Source: Deinococcus hopiensis KR-140
GTDB lineage: Bacteria > Deinococcota > Deinococci > Deinococcales > Deinococcaceae
Length of the DNA: 64,000 nucleotides
Assembly: GCA_943327755.2 (NCBI GenBank)
Contig: CALPYF020000008.1
Coordinates: 1-64,000 of the forward strand
Direction of reading: 5' to 3'
Shown: in pieces, positions 42,428-51,907 of the stretch
How positions within the stretch are numbered: position 1 is the stretch's first letter
Layout: every line of letters begins with the position of its first letter
The notes under the pieces: model-generated
Seen by the model: the letters and a program-made list of their open reading frames with translations, nothing else
Databases searched by the model: none
Told to the model about the DNA's origin: nothing
Translations under genes and position numbers: made by a program

Positions 42428-43264
42428 GTGAATGACGTGCAGGCTCTGAACGCCCAGGTGGCATTGAAGGATCGGGTGACCCTCAGCGAGCGGGCGGGGG
42501 TACGCTGCGAGTCGGCGTGCTGGGCGGGCCGGGCCGTCTTCCTCAAGACCCTGATCTTCGACGATCCGGACACCCGCGCCCGCTTCGAACACGAGGGCAG
42601 CGTGGCGGCCAGCGTCCGACACCCGCTGATCGTCTCGCCGGTGGCGCAGCTGCGGGACACGCTGGTCTTTCCCCTGATCGACGGCGAGACGCTGCGGGAC
42701 CGCCTCGACCGGGGACCGCTGGCACCGGAGGAAGCGACGCTGGTGACGGGAGGTGTCCTGGCCGCGGTGGCCGCGCTGCACGCCTGTGGTGTCACGCATC
42801 ACGACCTGAAACCGGAGAACGTGATGCTCGCCGGGGGCGGCACGACGTTCGAGGCGGCGCGCCTGATCGACTTCGGCATGAGTCACTCGGTGCAGCTGCC
42901 GCTGGACATCCACAGCGGCACGCGCATGGGCACGCCCCACTTCATGGCGCCCGAACAGTTCCTGGGCGTGCGGGGTGACCCGCGCAGCGACCTGTACTCG
43001 GTGGGAGTGCTGCTGTTCGACTGCCTGGCGGGCGGGCCCCCGTTCGAGGACGCGTTCGGCTGGCTGACCGGTCTGAACGAGGCGCAGGCGCCGCTGCCCG
43101 GGCCACCGCCGGTGCGGGCGGTGCTGGCGGCCTGCCTGCACCGTGACCGCGCGCAGCGGCCCGCGTCGGCCGCGGCGCTGTACGCGGCCCTGAGTGAGGC
43201 GCGGGCAGCGCTGGGCTGGTCGGCCCTGCCGGATCTGGCGGACTGGATGGGCGAATGCCGCTGA
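42428..43264 (+). CDS. Serine/threonine protein kinase, cytoplasmic, catalytic domain only
   Basis: A 278-residue Hanks-type kinase with an almost minimal domain. The ATP-anchoring Lys is in RAVFLKTLIF; the catalytic loop is THHDLKPENVML (HHD for HRD); DFG is in RLIDFGMSHS; APE is in GTPHFMAPEQFLG; the invariant Asp follows in RSDLYSVGVLLFDCL. The Gly-rich loop is degenerate (SERAGVRCESACW). No transmembrane or PASTA segment is present. Start uncertain: GTG at 42428 or 42410; neither has a good -10 or SD. It overlaps holA by 10 bp. Confidence 0.85.
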   Translation: MNDVQALNAQVALKDRVTLSERAGVRCESACWAGRAVFLKTLIFDDPDTRARFEHEGSVAASVRHPLIVSPVAQLRDTLVFPLIDGETLRDRLDRGPLAPEEATLVTGGVLAAVAALHACGVTHHDLKPENVMLAGGGTTFEAARLIDFGMSHSVQLPLDIHSGTRMGTPHFMAPEQFLGVRGDPRSDLYSVGVLLFDCLAGGPPFEDAFGWLTGLNEAQAPLPGPPPVRAVLAACLHRDRAQRPASAAALYAALSEARAALGWSALPDLADWMGECR

Positions 43265-44157
43265 TCGCGTTCACCGGGAACCGGTTCCTGGCCGACGAGA
43301 CCCTGCGGGACACGCTGCGCGCCCGGGGGCTGGACGCCCGCTCGCTGCCGCGCGTGGCGGGCGAGGACGTCACGGCGGACGCGCTGGGCCCGCACCTCAG
43401 CCCAGGGCTGTTCGGGGACGGCGGCGTGATCGTGGATCTGGAGGGCGTGAAGCCTGACAAGGGGCTGCTGGAACTGCTCTCGGGCGCGGCGGTGACGGTC
43501 GCGGTGCTCGACGAGTCGCCGCCCGCCACCCGCCTGAAGGTCTATGAGGGTCGCGGCGAGGTCGTCCCGTCCCCCGCTCCCGCCAAGACCGGGGACGTGG
43601 CGGGGTGGGTGACCACGCGCGCGAAGAAGACGAAACTGCCGCTGGACCGGGACGCCAGCCTGTATCTCGCGGAGGTCTTCGGGGCGGACCTGGCGGGCAT
43701 CGCCGGGGAGCTGAACAAGCTGGCGCTGCTGGACGGCCCGTTCACGCGGGAGACCGTGCAGCGCGTGGTGGGCCGGGAGCCGCCGGGCGACAGCTTCGCG
43801 ATGCTGGGCGCGGCCACCACGGGCCGCCCCGGCGAGGCGGTCACGCAGCTGCGGCGCCTGCTCGCCAGCGGCGAGGACCCGTTCAAGCTGATGGGCGCGG
43901 TCGTGTGGCAGTACTCGCTCGTGGCGCGCTGCGTGGCGCTACAGCAGGAGGGCGGGCGCGTCACCGAGCAGGTGGCCGCGCAGCGGCTGGGCGTCAAGCC
44001 GTACCCGGCGAAGAAGGCGCTGGAGGTGGCCCGCCGCCTGAACGAAGCGAAGATCCGCACGCACCTGGGCCGCATCCTGGACGCGGATCTGGCCATGAAA
44101 CGCGGACTGGACGCCGGGGTGGCGCTGGAGCGCCTGATCGTGCAGCTCAGTGTGTAG
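43255..44157 (+). CDS. holA: DNA polymerase III delta subunit
   Basis: A 300-residue protein with the HolA architecture: an N-terminal degenerate AAA+ module (PLIAFTGNRFLADETLRDTLRARGLD; a truncated P-loop with no Lys), a linker domain with ELNKLALLDG and TRETVQRVVG, and the C-terminal collar domain AKKALEVARRLNEAKIRTHLGRILDADLAMKRGLD. As the wrench subunit of the clamp loader it opens the beta clamp. Its ATG lies inside the end of the kinase gene (10-bp overlap), making the two translationally coupled. Confidence 0.9.
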   Translation: MPLIAFTGNRFLADETLRDTLRARGLDARSLPRVAGEDVTADALGPHLSPGLFGDGGVIVDLEGVKPDKGLLELLSGAAVTVAVLDESPPATRLKVYEGRGEVVPSPAPAKTGDVAGWVTTRAKKTKLPLDRDASLYLAEVFGADLAGIAGELNKLALLDGPFTRETVQRVVGREPPGDSFAMLGAATTGRPGEAVTQLRRLLASGEDPFKLMGAVVWQYSLVARCVALQQEGGRVTEQVAAQRLGVKPYPAKKALEVARRLNEAKIRTHLGRILDADLAMKRGLDAGVALERLIVQLSV

Positions 44158-44181
44158 GCCTGTGCAGGGAGTCAGGGCGAC

Positions 44182-45648
44182 GTGGTGACCCGGTCGCTGA
44201 TCCGCGAGACCGAGTCCGGGCGGGTGCAGGGCCGCGCGCTGCTCGTGCGCGGCGAGGTGGCGCTGGCATGGCTGGGCGTGCCGTACGCGGCGCCCGCCTC
44301 CGGCACAGGCCGGTTCCGGGCGCCGCAGCCGCACCCGGTCTGGACGGGCGTGCGGGACACCACGCAGTTCGCGCCGGACGTTCTGCAACCGCTGGACCCG
44401 TCCGTGACGCTGCGCCCCTCGGTGGAGGGCCGTCTGGTGCTGAATGTCTGGGCTCCGGCCACGCCCGGCCCGCACCCGGTCCTCGTGTGGTTCCACGGGG
44501 GCGCGTACCGCGCGGGCAGCGGACGGCTGTACGACGGGCGCGAGTACGCCGCGCAGCGGGGCGTGGTGGTCGTGACCGTGAATTCACGTCTGGGTCCGCT
44601 GGGCTACGCGGATTTCGCGGGGCTGTTCGGGGACGACCGCTTCGCCGTGAATGCCGGCTACCTGGATCAGCGGGCGGCGCTGGCGTGGGTATCCCGCAAC
44701 GCCCCGGCGTTTGGGGGCGACCCGGCCCGCGTGACGGTCGCGGGAGAATCGGCGGGTGCCGTGACGGTGAACCTGCTGCTGCGCGACCCGGCGGCGCGCG
44801 GCCTGTTCGCGGGCGCGGCCGCGCAGAGCGGCGGGGTCAATCAGCTGTCCACCCGGGAGAACAGCGTGGAACTGGCCGCCACGTACGCCCGGGCGCTGGG
44901 CGTCACGGCCGCCACCCGCGACCGGCTGTGGACGCTGCCCGCAGCGGCGTTCGTGCGCAGCCTGCACACGCTGGAACGCGTGCGGCCCCGGCAGCTGAAC
45001 TCCCGCCCCACGCTGGACGGCGCGGTCCTGCCCGGCAGTATCGCGGAGCTGCTGGCGCGCCCGACCGCGCCCGTGCCGCTGCTGGCGGGCGCGAACCACG
45101 ACGAGTACGCCCTGTTCGTGAAACTTCCGGACCGGGTGTTTCCCCGCACCGACCGGGCGCTCCTGACCCGCGTCCTGACCGGCGCGGCAGGTGACGCGCG
45201 CGCCCGGGCGATCCTCGCCGGCTACCCGGACGACCCGGACGGGCTGGTGGCGCTGGGCACCGACCTGTTCTTCCACGCGGCGAACGACGCCCTCCTGCGC
45301 ACTCATCCGGCCCCCGCGTTCCGCTACCGCTTCGACTGGGGCACGCGGTTCTTCGACCTGGGCGCCGCGCACGGCCTGGAACTGCTGTTCCTGTGGCCTT
45401 CCCCGATGGGCCTGTCGTCGGGCATGCTCCGGGGCGGGCACGGCGCAGCCCGCGCCCGGCTGGCAGACGCCATGCAGGCGAGCTGGGCGCACTTCATCCA
45501 CCACGGGCATCCGGGCGCAGCCTGGACTGCGTGGACGCCCACGCAGCCGCAGGTCACGCGGCTGGACCTGGGCGGCCTGACCCTCACGGACGCCGGGGAG
45601 CGGGAGCGGATGGACCGCTGGCAGGGCCTGCTGCCCCTGATGCCCTAG
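44182..45648 (+). CDS. Type B carboxylesterase/lipase
   Basis: A 488-residue carboxylesterase. The N-terminal RETESGRVQGRALLVRGEVALAWLGVPYAAP block, oxyanion loop VLVWFHGGAYRAGSG, the GESAGAVTVNLLL nucleophile elbow, an acidic region near GANHDEYALFVKLP, and the C-terminal His segment AHGLELLFLW match the family. There is no clear signal peptide, so it may be intracellular. Starts with GTG at 44182 with a weak SD (CAGGGAG). It follows holA by 24 bp and may be cotranscribed with it. Confidence 0.87.
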   Translation: MVTRSLIRETESGRVQGRALLVRGEVALAWLGVPYAAPASGTGRFRAPQPHPVWTGVRDTTQFAPDVLQPLDPSVTLRPSVEGRLVLNVWAPATPGPHPVLVWFHGGAYRAGSGRLYDGREYAAQRGVVVVTVNSRLGPLGYADFAGLFGDDRFAVNAGYLDQRAALAWVSRNAPAFGGDPARVTVAGESAGAVTVNLLLRDPAARGLFAGAAAQSGGVNQLSTRENSVELAATYARALGVTAATRDRLWTLPAAAFVRSLHTLERVRPRQLNSRPTLDGAVLPGSIAELLARPTAPVPLLAGANHDEYALFVKLPDRVFPRTDRALLTRVLTGAAGDARARAILAGYPDDPDGLVALGTDLFFHAANDALLRTHPAPAFRYRFDWGTRFFDLGAAHGLELLFLWPSPMGLSSGMLRGGHGAARARLADAMQASWAHFIHHGHPGAAWTAWTPTQPQVTRLDLGGLTLTDAGERERMDRWQGLLPLMP

Positions 45649-45675
45649 GGCGAGCGGGGCGGATAGAGTGGCCGG

Positions 45676-46818
45676 GTGAAACGCCGGTTCCTGGTCCTGC
45701 CCACCTTGCTGCTCGCCACCGCGTGGGGGTGGCGCTGGGCCGGACTGGGCGCGCTGCGCCGCGCACGCTCCGCCCAGCCCGGCCTGGGACTGATCTTCGA
45801 GGGGGGCCCGCACCCGCAGGTCACGCCCCGGCTGCTTGACGTCCTAGACGTGGCGGCGGTTCAGGCTACCTTCGCCCTGGACGCGGCAGGAGTGCAGGCC
45901 CAGCCCGACCTGACCCGGGCGGTTCAGGCGCGCGGGCATGACGTGGCCGCGCGCGTTCCGTCCGGCCTGGGCCCGTGGACGGCGGCGCGGCAGGCGCGCC
46001 AGTCGGTCCGGACGATCCGCGCGGCCCTGGGGCAGGACCCGGTCGGCCTGAGCGTGGGGGGCGCGCCGTCCCTCTCCGGCTGGCTGGGGGCCTTCCTGGG
46101 TGGCGGGCGGGTGATCGCCGGGCAGGGCCTCGGCACGGCGGCCGAGCTGCGTGGCGTGCGGCCCGGCGCGCTCGTACACGTCAGCGGCACGGATATCCAG
46201 GTGGCGGAGCGTCTGCCCGACCGCCTCGCAGCGCTGCGCGCGCGGGAGTTCGAGGTGCTGCCCCTGCGGGAGCTGCGGGGACTGCGGCCCGAACGGCCCC
46301 GCGACCTGCCCGCCACCGCCCTGCAGGAGGTGGACGTCTGGTACGACCGGCTGGGCCGCATCCGCCGGGTGGGGGACCGGGCGAGCAGCCTGTTCCGGGC
46401 GGGTGCGGCGCCCTACCCGCTGGCCGATCAGGTGCTGCGTGAGGGGGGTGTCGTCCACCGGGGGGAACGGCTGGTCGAGTTCCATCTGGATAGCGCGCGC
46501 CTGACGGAACTCGCCGAGCGGCCGGTGGCGGGGCGGCGGATCGTGACGGCGTCCGTGCGGGATCTGGCGCGGGCCCTGCGGGACGATCCCGCGCTCAGCC
46601 GCTTCCCGGCGGTGTTCAGCATCAGCATCTTCTCGGACGTGCTGGGCCTGTACGGGTTCACGGTGGTGGACCTGCCGGAGGCGCACCGCCGCCGCCTGAC
46701 GTGGTGGTCACGGGTGATCCGCCGGGCGTACGGCATCTCGGATCCCAGCAAGCAGCATGTGCCGAAACTGGCGGTCATGTCCCGCGCCGCGTTCGTGGAG
46801 CGGCACGCGCGGGAGTAG
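45676..46818 (+). CDS. Degenerate NodB-like domain fused to a YkoP-like domain
   Basis: A 380-residue exported or membrane-anchored protein (KRRFLVLPTLLLATAWGW). Residues about 35-200 follow the polysaccharide deacetylase fold but the catalytic LTFDDGPDP motif reads LIFEGGPHPQVTPRLLDVLD, lacking the first Asp-Asp, so it is probably inactive. The second half (EVDVWYDRLGRIRRVGDRASSLFRAG through the VFSISIFSDVLGLYGF segment) resembles the YkoP-like domain found with NodB proteins. A catalytically complete paralogue is encoded at 55812. GTG at 45676 follows TAGAGT (45664-45669) by 6 nt. Role unknown; perhaps a glycan-binding or regulatory protein. Confidence 0.7.
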   Translation: MKRRFLVLPTLLLATAWGWRWAGLGALRRARSAQPGLGLIFEGGPHPQVTPRLLDVLDVAAVQATFALDAAGVQAQPDLTRAVQARGHDVAARVPSGLGPWTAARQARQSVRTIRAALGQDPVGLSVGGAPSLSGWLGAFLGGGRVIAGQGLGTAAELRGVRPGALVHVSGTDIQVAERLPDRLAALRAREFEVLPLRELRGLRPERPRDLPATALQEVDVWYDRLGRIRRVGDRASSLFRAGAAPYPLADQVLREGGVVHRGERLVEFHLDSARLTELAERPVAGRRIVTASVRDLARALRDDPALSRFPAVFSISIFSDVLGLYGFTVVDLPEAHRRRLTWWSRVIRRAYGISDPSKQHVPKLAVMSRAAFVERHARE

Positions 46819-46907
46819 TCGGAGGCAAGGGACCGGAGACGAGTGCCGTCCGGGCTCTCCTCTGCTCCGCCGCCCGCCCCGCCGGATCGGGGAGTGCGCA
46901 GCCAGTT

Positions 46908-47954
46908 TCAGCTCATGCGGGCGTCGCGGTCGGTGTCGGTGCGGGGGGTGGCGGCCTGATCCCAGCGCCAGCCTCCGGCGCGGGCCATGGCGTGCAGGCG
47001 GGCCCGCAGGGCCGCGTGGGTGTGCAGGAATCCGTCGAATTCCTCGTCCACTTTCAGGTTCAGCCCGGCGTCCCGCAGGGCCGTCAGGTCCGGGGGTGGG
47101 GGCACCTGGGCGTCCCGCAGGGCAGGGTGGCGCGCCTGGGTGCGCTCGAAGGTGCGGCTCAGGCTGTCCACGCTGGCCAGGGCACGGTTCAGCCCGCGTG
47201 GGCAGTCGCCGCGCAGCGCGCCCTGGATGATCAGCAGCGCCTCGCCCAGGGCGGGCAGGTGCAGATCCAGGGCGTCCTGACGGTCGTGGTCGTGAAAGCG
47301 GTGCAGGTACGGGGAGTTCAGGTGCGTGGCGTCCAGGCGGTTCAGCAGGGGTTGCAGGTCGCCGGTCAGGCTGGCCAGGCCCCGGTCGTGATCGAGCGCG
47401 GCGTTCAGGATGAGGGCCTGCGCGCCCGGCCCGGCCCGGTGCAGCAGCAGGCCCAGCTCGCGCCGTTCGCTGCGGGCCTGCGCGACGGGCACCACGAACG
47501 TGATCGCGAAGGTCAGCAGGAAGAATCCGTTGACGGCCGCCACGTCGGTCAGGACGCGCCAGAACGGCTCGGGGGCGATGATCTCGCCCAGTCCCAGGGT
47601 ACTGATGGTGTACCCGACGAAGTAGAAGCAGGCGATGAACGTGGCGGGCTGGCCGCTCTCGGCGCCGACCAGCGCGCCGGGCTGCGACCAGAAGATCAGC
47701 GTCCAGCCCAGCCACGTCAGGACCGTCCAGGCGGTCAGGGTGCCCGTGATGAGCAGCGGGGTGGCCCAGGACAGCAGGGCGCGGCGGCCCCCCGAGCGGG
47801 CGGCGCGGCGCAGCAGGCCGTACACGACGCGGTGGATGACGCGGCTGAGCCGACCCTCACCGGTCTGGATGCAGGTGACGATCAGGTCGATGAGGACGGC
47901 GGCTACCATCACCGTACCGGGAATCCAGAGCAGCGACCGGAGCATGCCGGGCAT
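46908..47954 (-). CDS. Potassium-channel-like two-TM protein with long cytosolic tail
   Basis: A 348-residue protein. The N-terminal half has three or four membrane segments, including a P-loop FYFVGYTISTLGLGEI where STLGLGE takes the place of the canonical TVGYGD filter. The remaining 170 residues (QALILNAALDHDRG onward) are cytosolic, helical and carry no RCK domain. It is related to the ion channel (Ion_trans_2) family; selectivity for K+ is doubtful given the altered filter. The -10 is unclear. Alternative start at 47945. Confidence 0.72.
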   Translation of the reverse strand: MPGMLRSLLWIPGTVMVAAVLIDLIVTCIQTGEGRLSRVIHRVVYGLLRRAARSGGRRALLSWATPLLITGTLTAWTVLTWLGWTLIFWSQPGALVGAESGQPATFIACFYFVGYTISTLGLGEIIAPEPFWRVLTDVAAVNGFFLLTFAITFVVPVAQARSERRELGLLLHRAGPGAQALILNAALDHDRGLASLTGDLQPLLNRLDATHLNSPYLHRFHDHDRQDALDLHLPALGEALLIIQGALRGDCPRGLNRALASVDSLSRTFERTQARHPALRDAQVPPPPDLTALRDAGLNLKVDEEFDGFLHTHAALRARLHAMARAGGWRWDQAATPRTDTDRDARMS

Positions 47955-48125
47955 TCTCGCGCGTGCCGGCGGCTGAGGTCATGGCGGGCAGGTGAAGGCC
48001 ACTCCACAGTTACGTGGGGCCCGGAGCGGGGGGGACAGTTGGGCGCCTTCCGGCGTGGCTCGCCTGGGCAGATGCTCTAGAGTGACCGGGAGTTCACTTC
48101 CACGTGTGATGTCTGCGAGGTCAGC

Positions 48126-49868
48126 ATGCCGATCCGACGGTTCCTTCTTCCTGCCCTGGCGCTGAGCGGCCTTCCTGGGGGCGTGACCGCTCAATCTTCC
48201 CCGACCGTCCCTGACCGTGACCTGCTGCAGGCGGCGGCCGTGCTGTACGGCGCGGCGCAGGTGGGCGGCACCATCCGCGACTGGTGCCTGAGCCGCGCGC
48301 CGGGAGACCGCGCGGTGATCGAGCAGGGGTTCGCGGCGTGGCAGGTGGCGTCGGGCGTGCCGCAGCTGGAGGCGTACCTGAAGGCCGCCGCGCCGGAGGT
48401 CCTGCCCCGGCTGCGGGCCCTGGCCGGGGAGCGCCGCGCGCAGACCGAGGCGGCGCTGGACGCGGGGAGCGCCTCGCCGCGCGACGACTGCCGCGCCATC
48501 CGGGCGCAGCTCGGCACGTACGCGAACCTCGCGCAGCTGTACCCGGCGGAGTATGCGCGCACCGCTGCGCTGCGCCAGGGCACCCCGGCGCCCGCACTGG
48601 TCGGTCAGCCCACCGCACCGGCCGCCCCGGTGGGGAACGGCGGGCTGTTCATAACGGGCACGAACTTTTCACCGTTCAACCGCGCGTTCGTCCTGAAGGT
48701 GCTGGGGGCGGCGGGCGGTCAGGCGCCCTTCACGGCGGGCGGCCCACTCGGTCCCGGCGCGTTCCGCTGCGTGCGGGAGGACACCGACGAGGACAGCACG
48801 CCCGTCGCGGCGTACCGGTACACCCTGAACCTGTACGGCGACGGCGGGGTGCGGGTGGTGCAGGCCAGCGTCCGCCCGCGCAGCGGGGCCGCGTATGACC
48901 TGAAGGATGAGGCCGGGACCTTCACGTACGACCGGGCGTCGGGCACCCTGTCCGTCACGGCGGACGGCGACAGTGACGTGCTGGAGGACCTGATCGTGGG
49001 GGCCGGGTCGTACGACAGCCTGATCCGGAAGGTCACACTGTTCAACTTCTTCCGGGCGATCAAGGACCGCAGCGGGCGGCGGCTGCTGTACGGGCAGCAG
49101 GCGTACGGGGCGCAGGCCGACACCACCCAGACGGTCTGCACCCCGGCGGGCGCGCCGGTCGGTGTCTCCCCGGTCGAGCAGGAGCGGCGCGCGCGGGCGG
49201 AGGAGGCGCGGATCTTCAACCTCTACCGCGCGGCGCCGGGGCAGGGTCTGAAGGCCACGCAGATCGAGGGGATCGTGCACGGATACGCCACCCGCTCCGA
49301 CGGGATCAACGTGCTGGGTGAGGAGTCGGTGGTGCTGCTGCTGAAGGACGGCCGGGCGTACTTCAACCTGCGCTGGACTCCCAGCGACCTGAACGTGGCC
49401 GCGTCGGTGAAGGGCGAGCCGGGCATGTGGGGCCAGTGGCGGCGCCGGGGCGCGGCGCTGGAGGTGAAACGCGGGGGAACCTGGGCGGCGCTGCCCGGCA
49501 CCCTGGCCGTTCCGGGCGCCTCGCCCGAGCGGCTGAGCGGCGACTTCGAGTTCTTCTCGGCGTACACGTCGGGCACGCTGATGTCCGGCGCGACCGCCAC
49601 GACCCGCGTGACGTACTCGTTCCGGCCGGACGGCACGTACACCCTGCGGGGCGGCAGTGCGGTGTACGGCAACCTCGACACCGGCGCCACGCAGACGACC
49701 GGCGCGGCGGTCGGCAGTGACCCCACCCGCAGCGGCACGTACCGTTTCGACGGGTACACGATGGAACTGCGGGACCATGCGGGGACCGTGACCCGCACCG
49801 CGGCGTTCTTCTGGGACCGGTCGAAGACACACCTGTACCTGGGCGACCGGTCGTACACCCGGCAGTGA
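48126..49868 (+). CDS. Large exported protein of unknown function
   Basis: A 580-residue protein with a Sec signal peptide (PIRRFLLPALALSGLPGGVTAQ), a helical N-terminal region (residues about 30-165, two Cys: DWCLSRAPG and RDDCRAIRAQ) and three beta-rich segments. One repeated pattern is a strand pair ending in a Gly/Thr-rich loop (TYSFRPDGTYTLRGGSAVYGN; TRSGTYRFDGYTMELRD). I recognise no family; extracellular or outer-envelope location is likely. Promoter: TAGAGT at 48078-48083 with a leader of about 40 nt before the ATG at 48126. Confidence 0.65.
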   Translation: MPIRRFLLPALALSGLPGGVTAQSSPTVPDRDLLQAAAVLYGAAQVGGTIRDWCLSRAPGDRAVIEQGFAAWQVASGVPQLEAYLKAAAPEVLPRLRALAGERRAQTEAALDAGSASPRDDCRAIRAQLGTYANLAQLYPAEYARTAALRQGTPAPALVGQPTAPAAPVGNGGLFITGTNFSPFNRAFVLKVLGAAGGQAPFTAGGPLGPGAFRCVREDTDEDSTPVAAYRYTLNLYGDGGVRVVQASVRPRSGAAYDLKDEAGTFTYDRASGTLSVTADGDSDVLEDLIVGAGSYDSLIRKVTLFNFFRAIKDRSGRRLLYGQQAYGAQADTTQTVCTPAGAPVGVSPVEQERRARAEEARIFNLYRAAPGQGLKATQIEGIVHGYATRSDGINVLGEESVVLLLKDGRAYFNLRWTPSDLNVAASVKGEPGMWGQWRRRGAALEVKRGGTWAALPGTLAVPGASPERLSGDFEFFSAYTSGTLMSGATATTRVTYSFRPDGTYTLRGGSAVYGNLDTGATQTTGAAVGSDPTRSGTYRFDGYTMELRDHAGTVTRTAAFFWDRSKTHLYLGDRSYTRQ

Positions 49869-49882
49869 CGGGCAGAAGGGGT

Positions 49883-49918
49883 AGAGGGGCGCCCGGCAGT
49901 CACCTCGGGCTCCCCTCT
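49883..49918. terminator. Bidirectional hairpin between the exported-protein gene and acyl-CoA dehydrogenase
   Basis: AGAGGGGcGCCCG (49883-49895) pairs with CGGGCtCCCCTCT (49906-49918) with a single mismatch; serves two convergent transcripts. Confidence 0.7.
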
Positions 49919-49929
49919 GTCCCCAGGGT

Positions 49930-51102
<1,173 letters not shown>

Positions 51103-51187
51103 GCCCCCAGGCTACCAAACGACCGTTAGGCAGCGTCCGGGCCGATCGGGCCACAGGGATCAGGCCAGAGCGATCAGGCCGAGCAGA

Positions 51188-51433
51188 TCAGGTCAGCGCG
51201 GCGGCCAGGGCCTCCTCGATACCGCGCCCACGCCAGCCGGTCTCGACAGTCGCCGCCTCGCTGCCCTGCCAGCGCAGGTGCGCGCCGATCACCGCGCCGC
51301 CCGCGATCGCCAGCGCCGCGCCGCTCAGGGCGTCCAGCGGCGCGTCCGGGCACAGGCGCGCGGCGGCTGTCCTCAGCGCGGGCGCCAGGGGCAGTGGGGG
51401 GCGGGTGACGCGGACACGGGCGGGCAGGTTCAC
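51188..51433 (-). CDS. Small hypothetical protein
   Basis: An 81-residue protein (NLPARVRVTRPPLPLAPALRTAAARLC to the end WRGRGIEEALAAALT) with no recognised domain. The main reason to believe it is real is the perfect leaderless signature: TACACT (51441-51446 reversed) 7 nt before the GTG at 51433. Its composition matches the neighbouring genes. Confidence 0.5.
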   Translation of the reverse strand: MNLPARVRVTRPPLPLAPALRTAAARLCPDAPLDALSGAALAIAGGAVIGAHLRWQGSEAATVETGWRGRGIEEALAAALT

Positions 51434-51528
51434 GCCGCGCAGTGTAGAGCAGCCCGGCGCGGGTGACCGCCGGAGAAGGCGTGAACTTCCTCACCGCAGC
51501 GGCGCGGGGCGCACTTACAATTCAGCGG

Positions 51529-51825
51529 ATGTCCGTGCCGTCTGTCCCTCCGGTTGCCCGCGCGCCCTCCTGGCAAAGGGTCCTGCTGCTGCTCCTGTGC
51601 GCCCTGCTGCTGCTGGCGACTGTCACACTGGGCCTGCTTTCACTGGGCCTGTTCTCCTCCCTGTCCTCGAACGGGCCGCTGTGGCTGCGGTCACTGGGCG
51701 TCGTGGCGACCACACTCACCTCCTCGGCCGGTCTGGGGGGGCTCAGCGGGATCGCGCAGGCGTTCACGCTGATGCTGCTCACGAGCCTCGTGGCGGCACT
51801 GGCCGCCTTCGTCAAACCGCGCTGA
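51529..51825 (+). CDS. Small membrane protein
   Basis: A 98-residue protein with two long hydrophobic segments, VLLLLLCALLLLATVTLGLL and AQAFTLMLLTSLVAALAAF, separated by a Gly-rich linker. No family recognised. The ATG at 51529 follows TACAAT (51516-51521) by 7 nt, so the longer in-frame start 66 bp upstream is unlikely. Forward strand, followed by the MreB gene after 80 bp. Confidence 0.65.
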   Translation: MSVPSVPPVARAPSWQRVLLLLLCALLLLATVTLGLLSLGLFSSLSSNGPLWLRSLGVVATTLTSSAGLGGLSGIAQAFTLMLLTSLVAALAAFVKPR

Positions 51826-51850
51826 GCAACGCCTAAATCATGAGCATTTT

Positions 51851-51881
51851 TTTACGTGCTCCTCATGCTGCGTGCTACGAT
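51851..51881 (+). promoter_or_regulatory. Probable promoter of the MreB-like gene
   Basis: -10 TACGAT at 51876-51881; a TTACGT -35 (51852-51857) lies 18 bp upstream. The leader of about 20 nt carries the SD GGAGG just before the GTG at 51908. Confidence 0.45.
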
Positions 51882-51907
51882 TGGGGAGTTTTGTACCGGA
51901 GGCGAGT

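Noticed and set aside
44162..44185. Possible further mini-ORF (GTG start, eight codons) before the carboxylesterase gene
   Set aside because: Its stop overlaps the gene start, but no TANNNT lies at the required distance, so it is not counted with the four supported cases.
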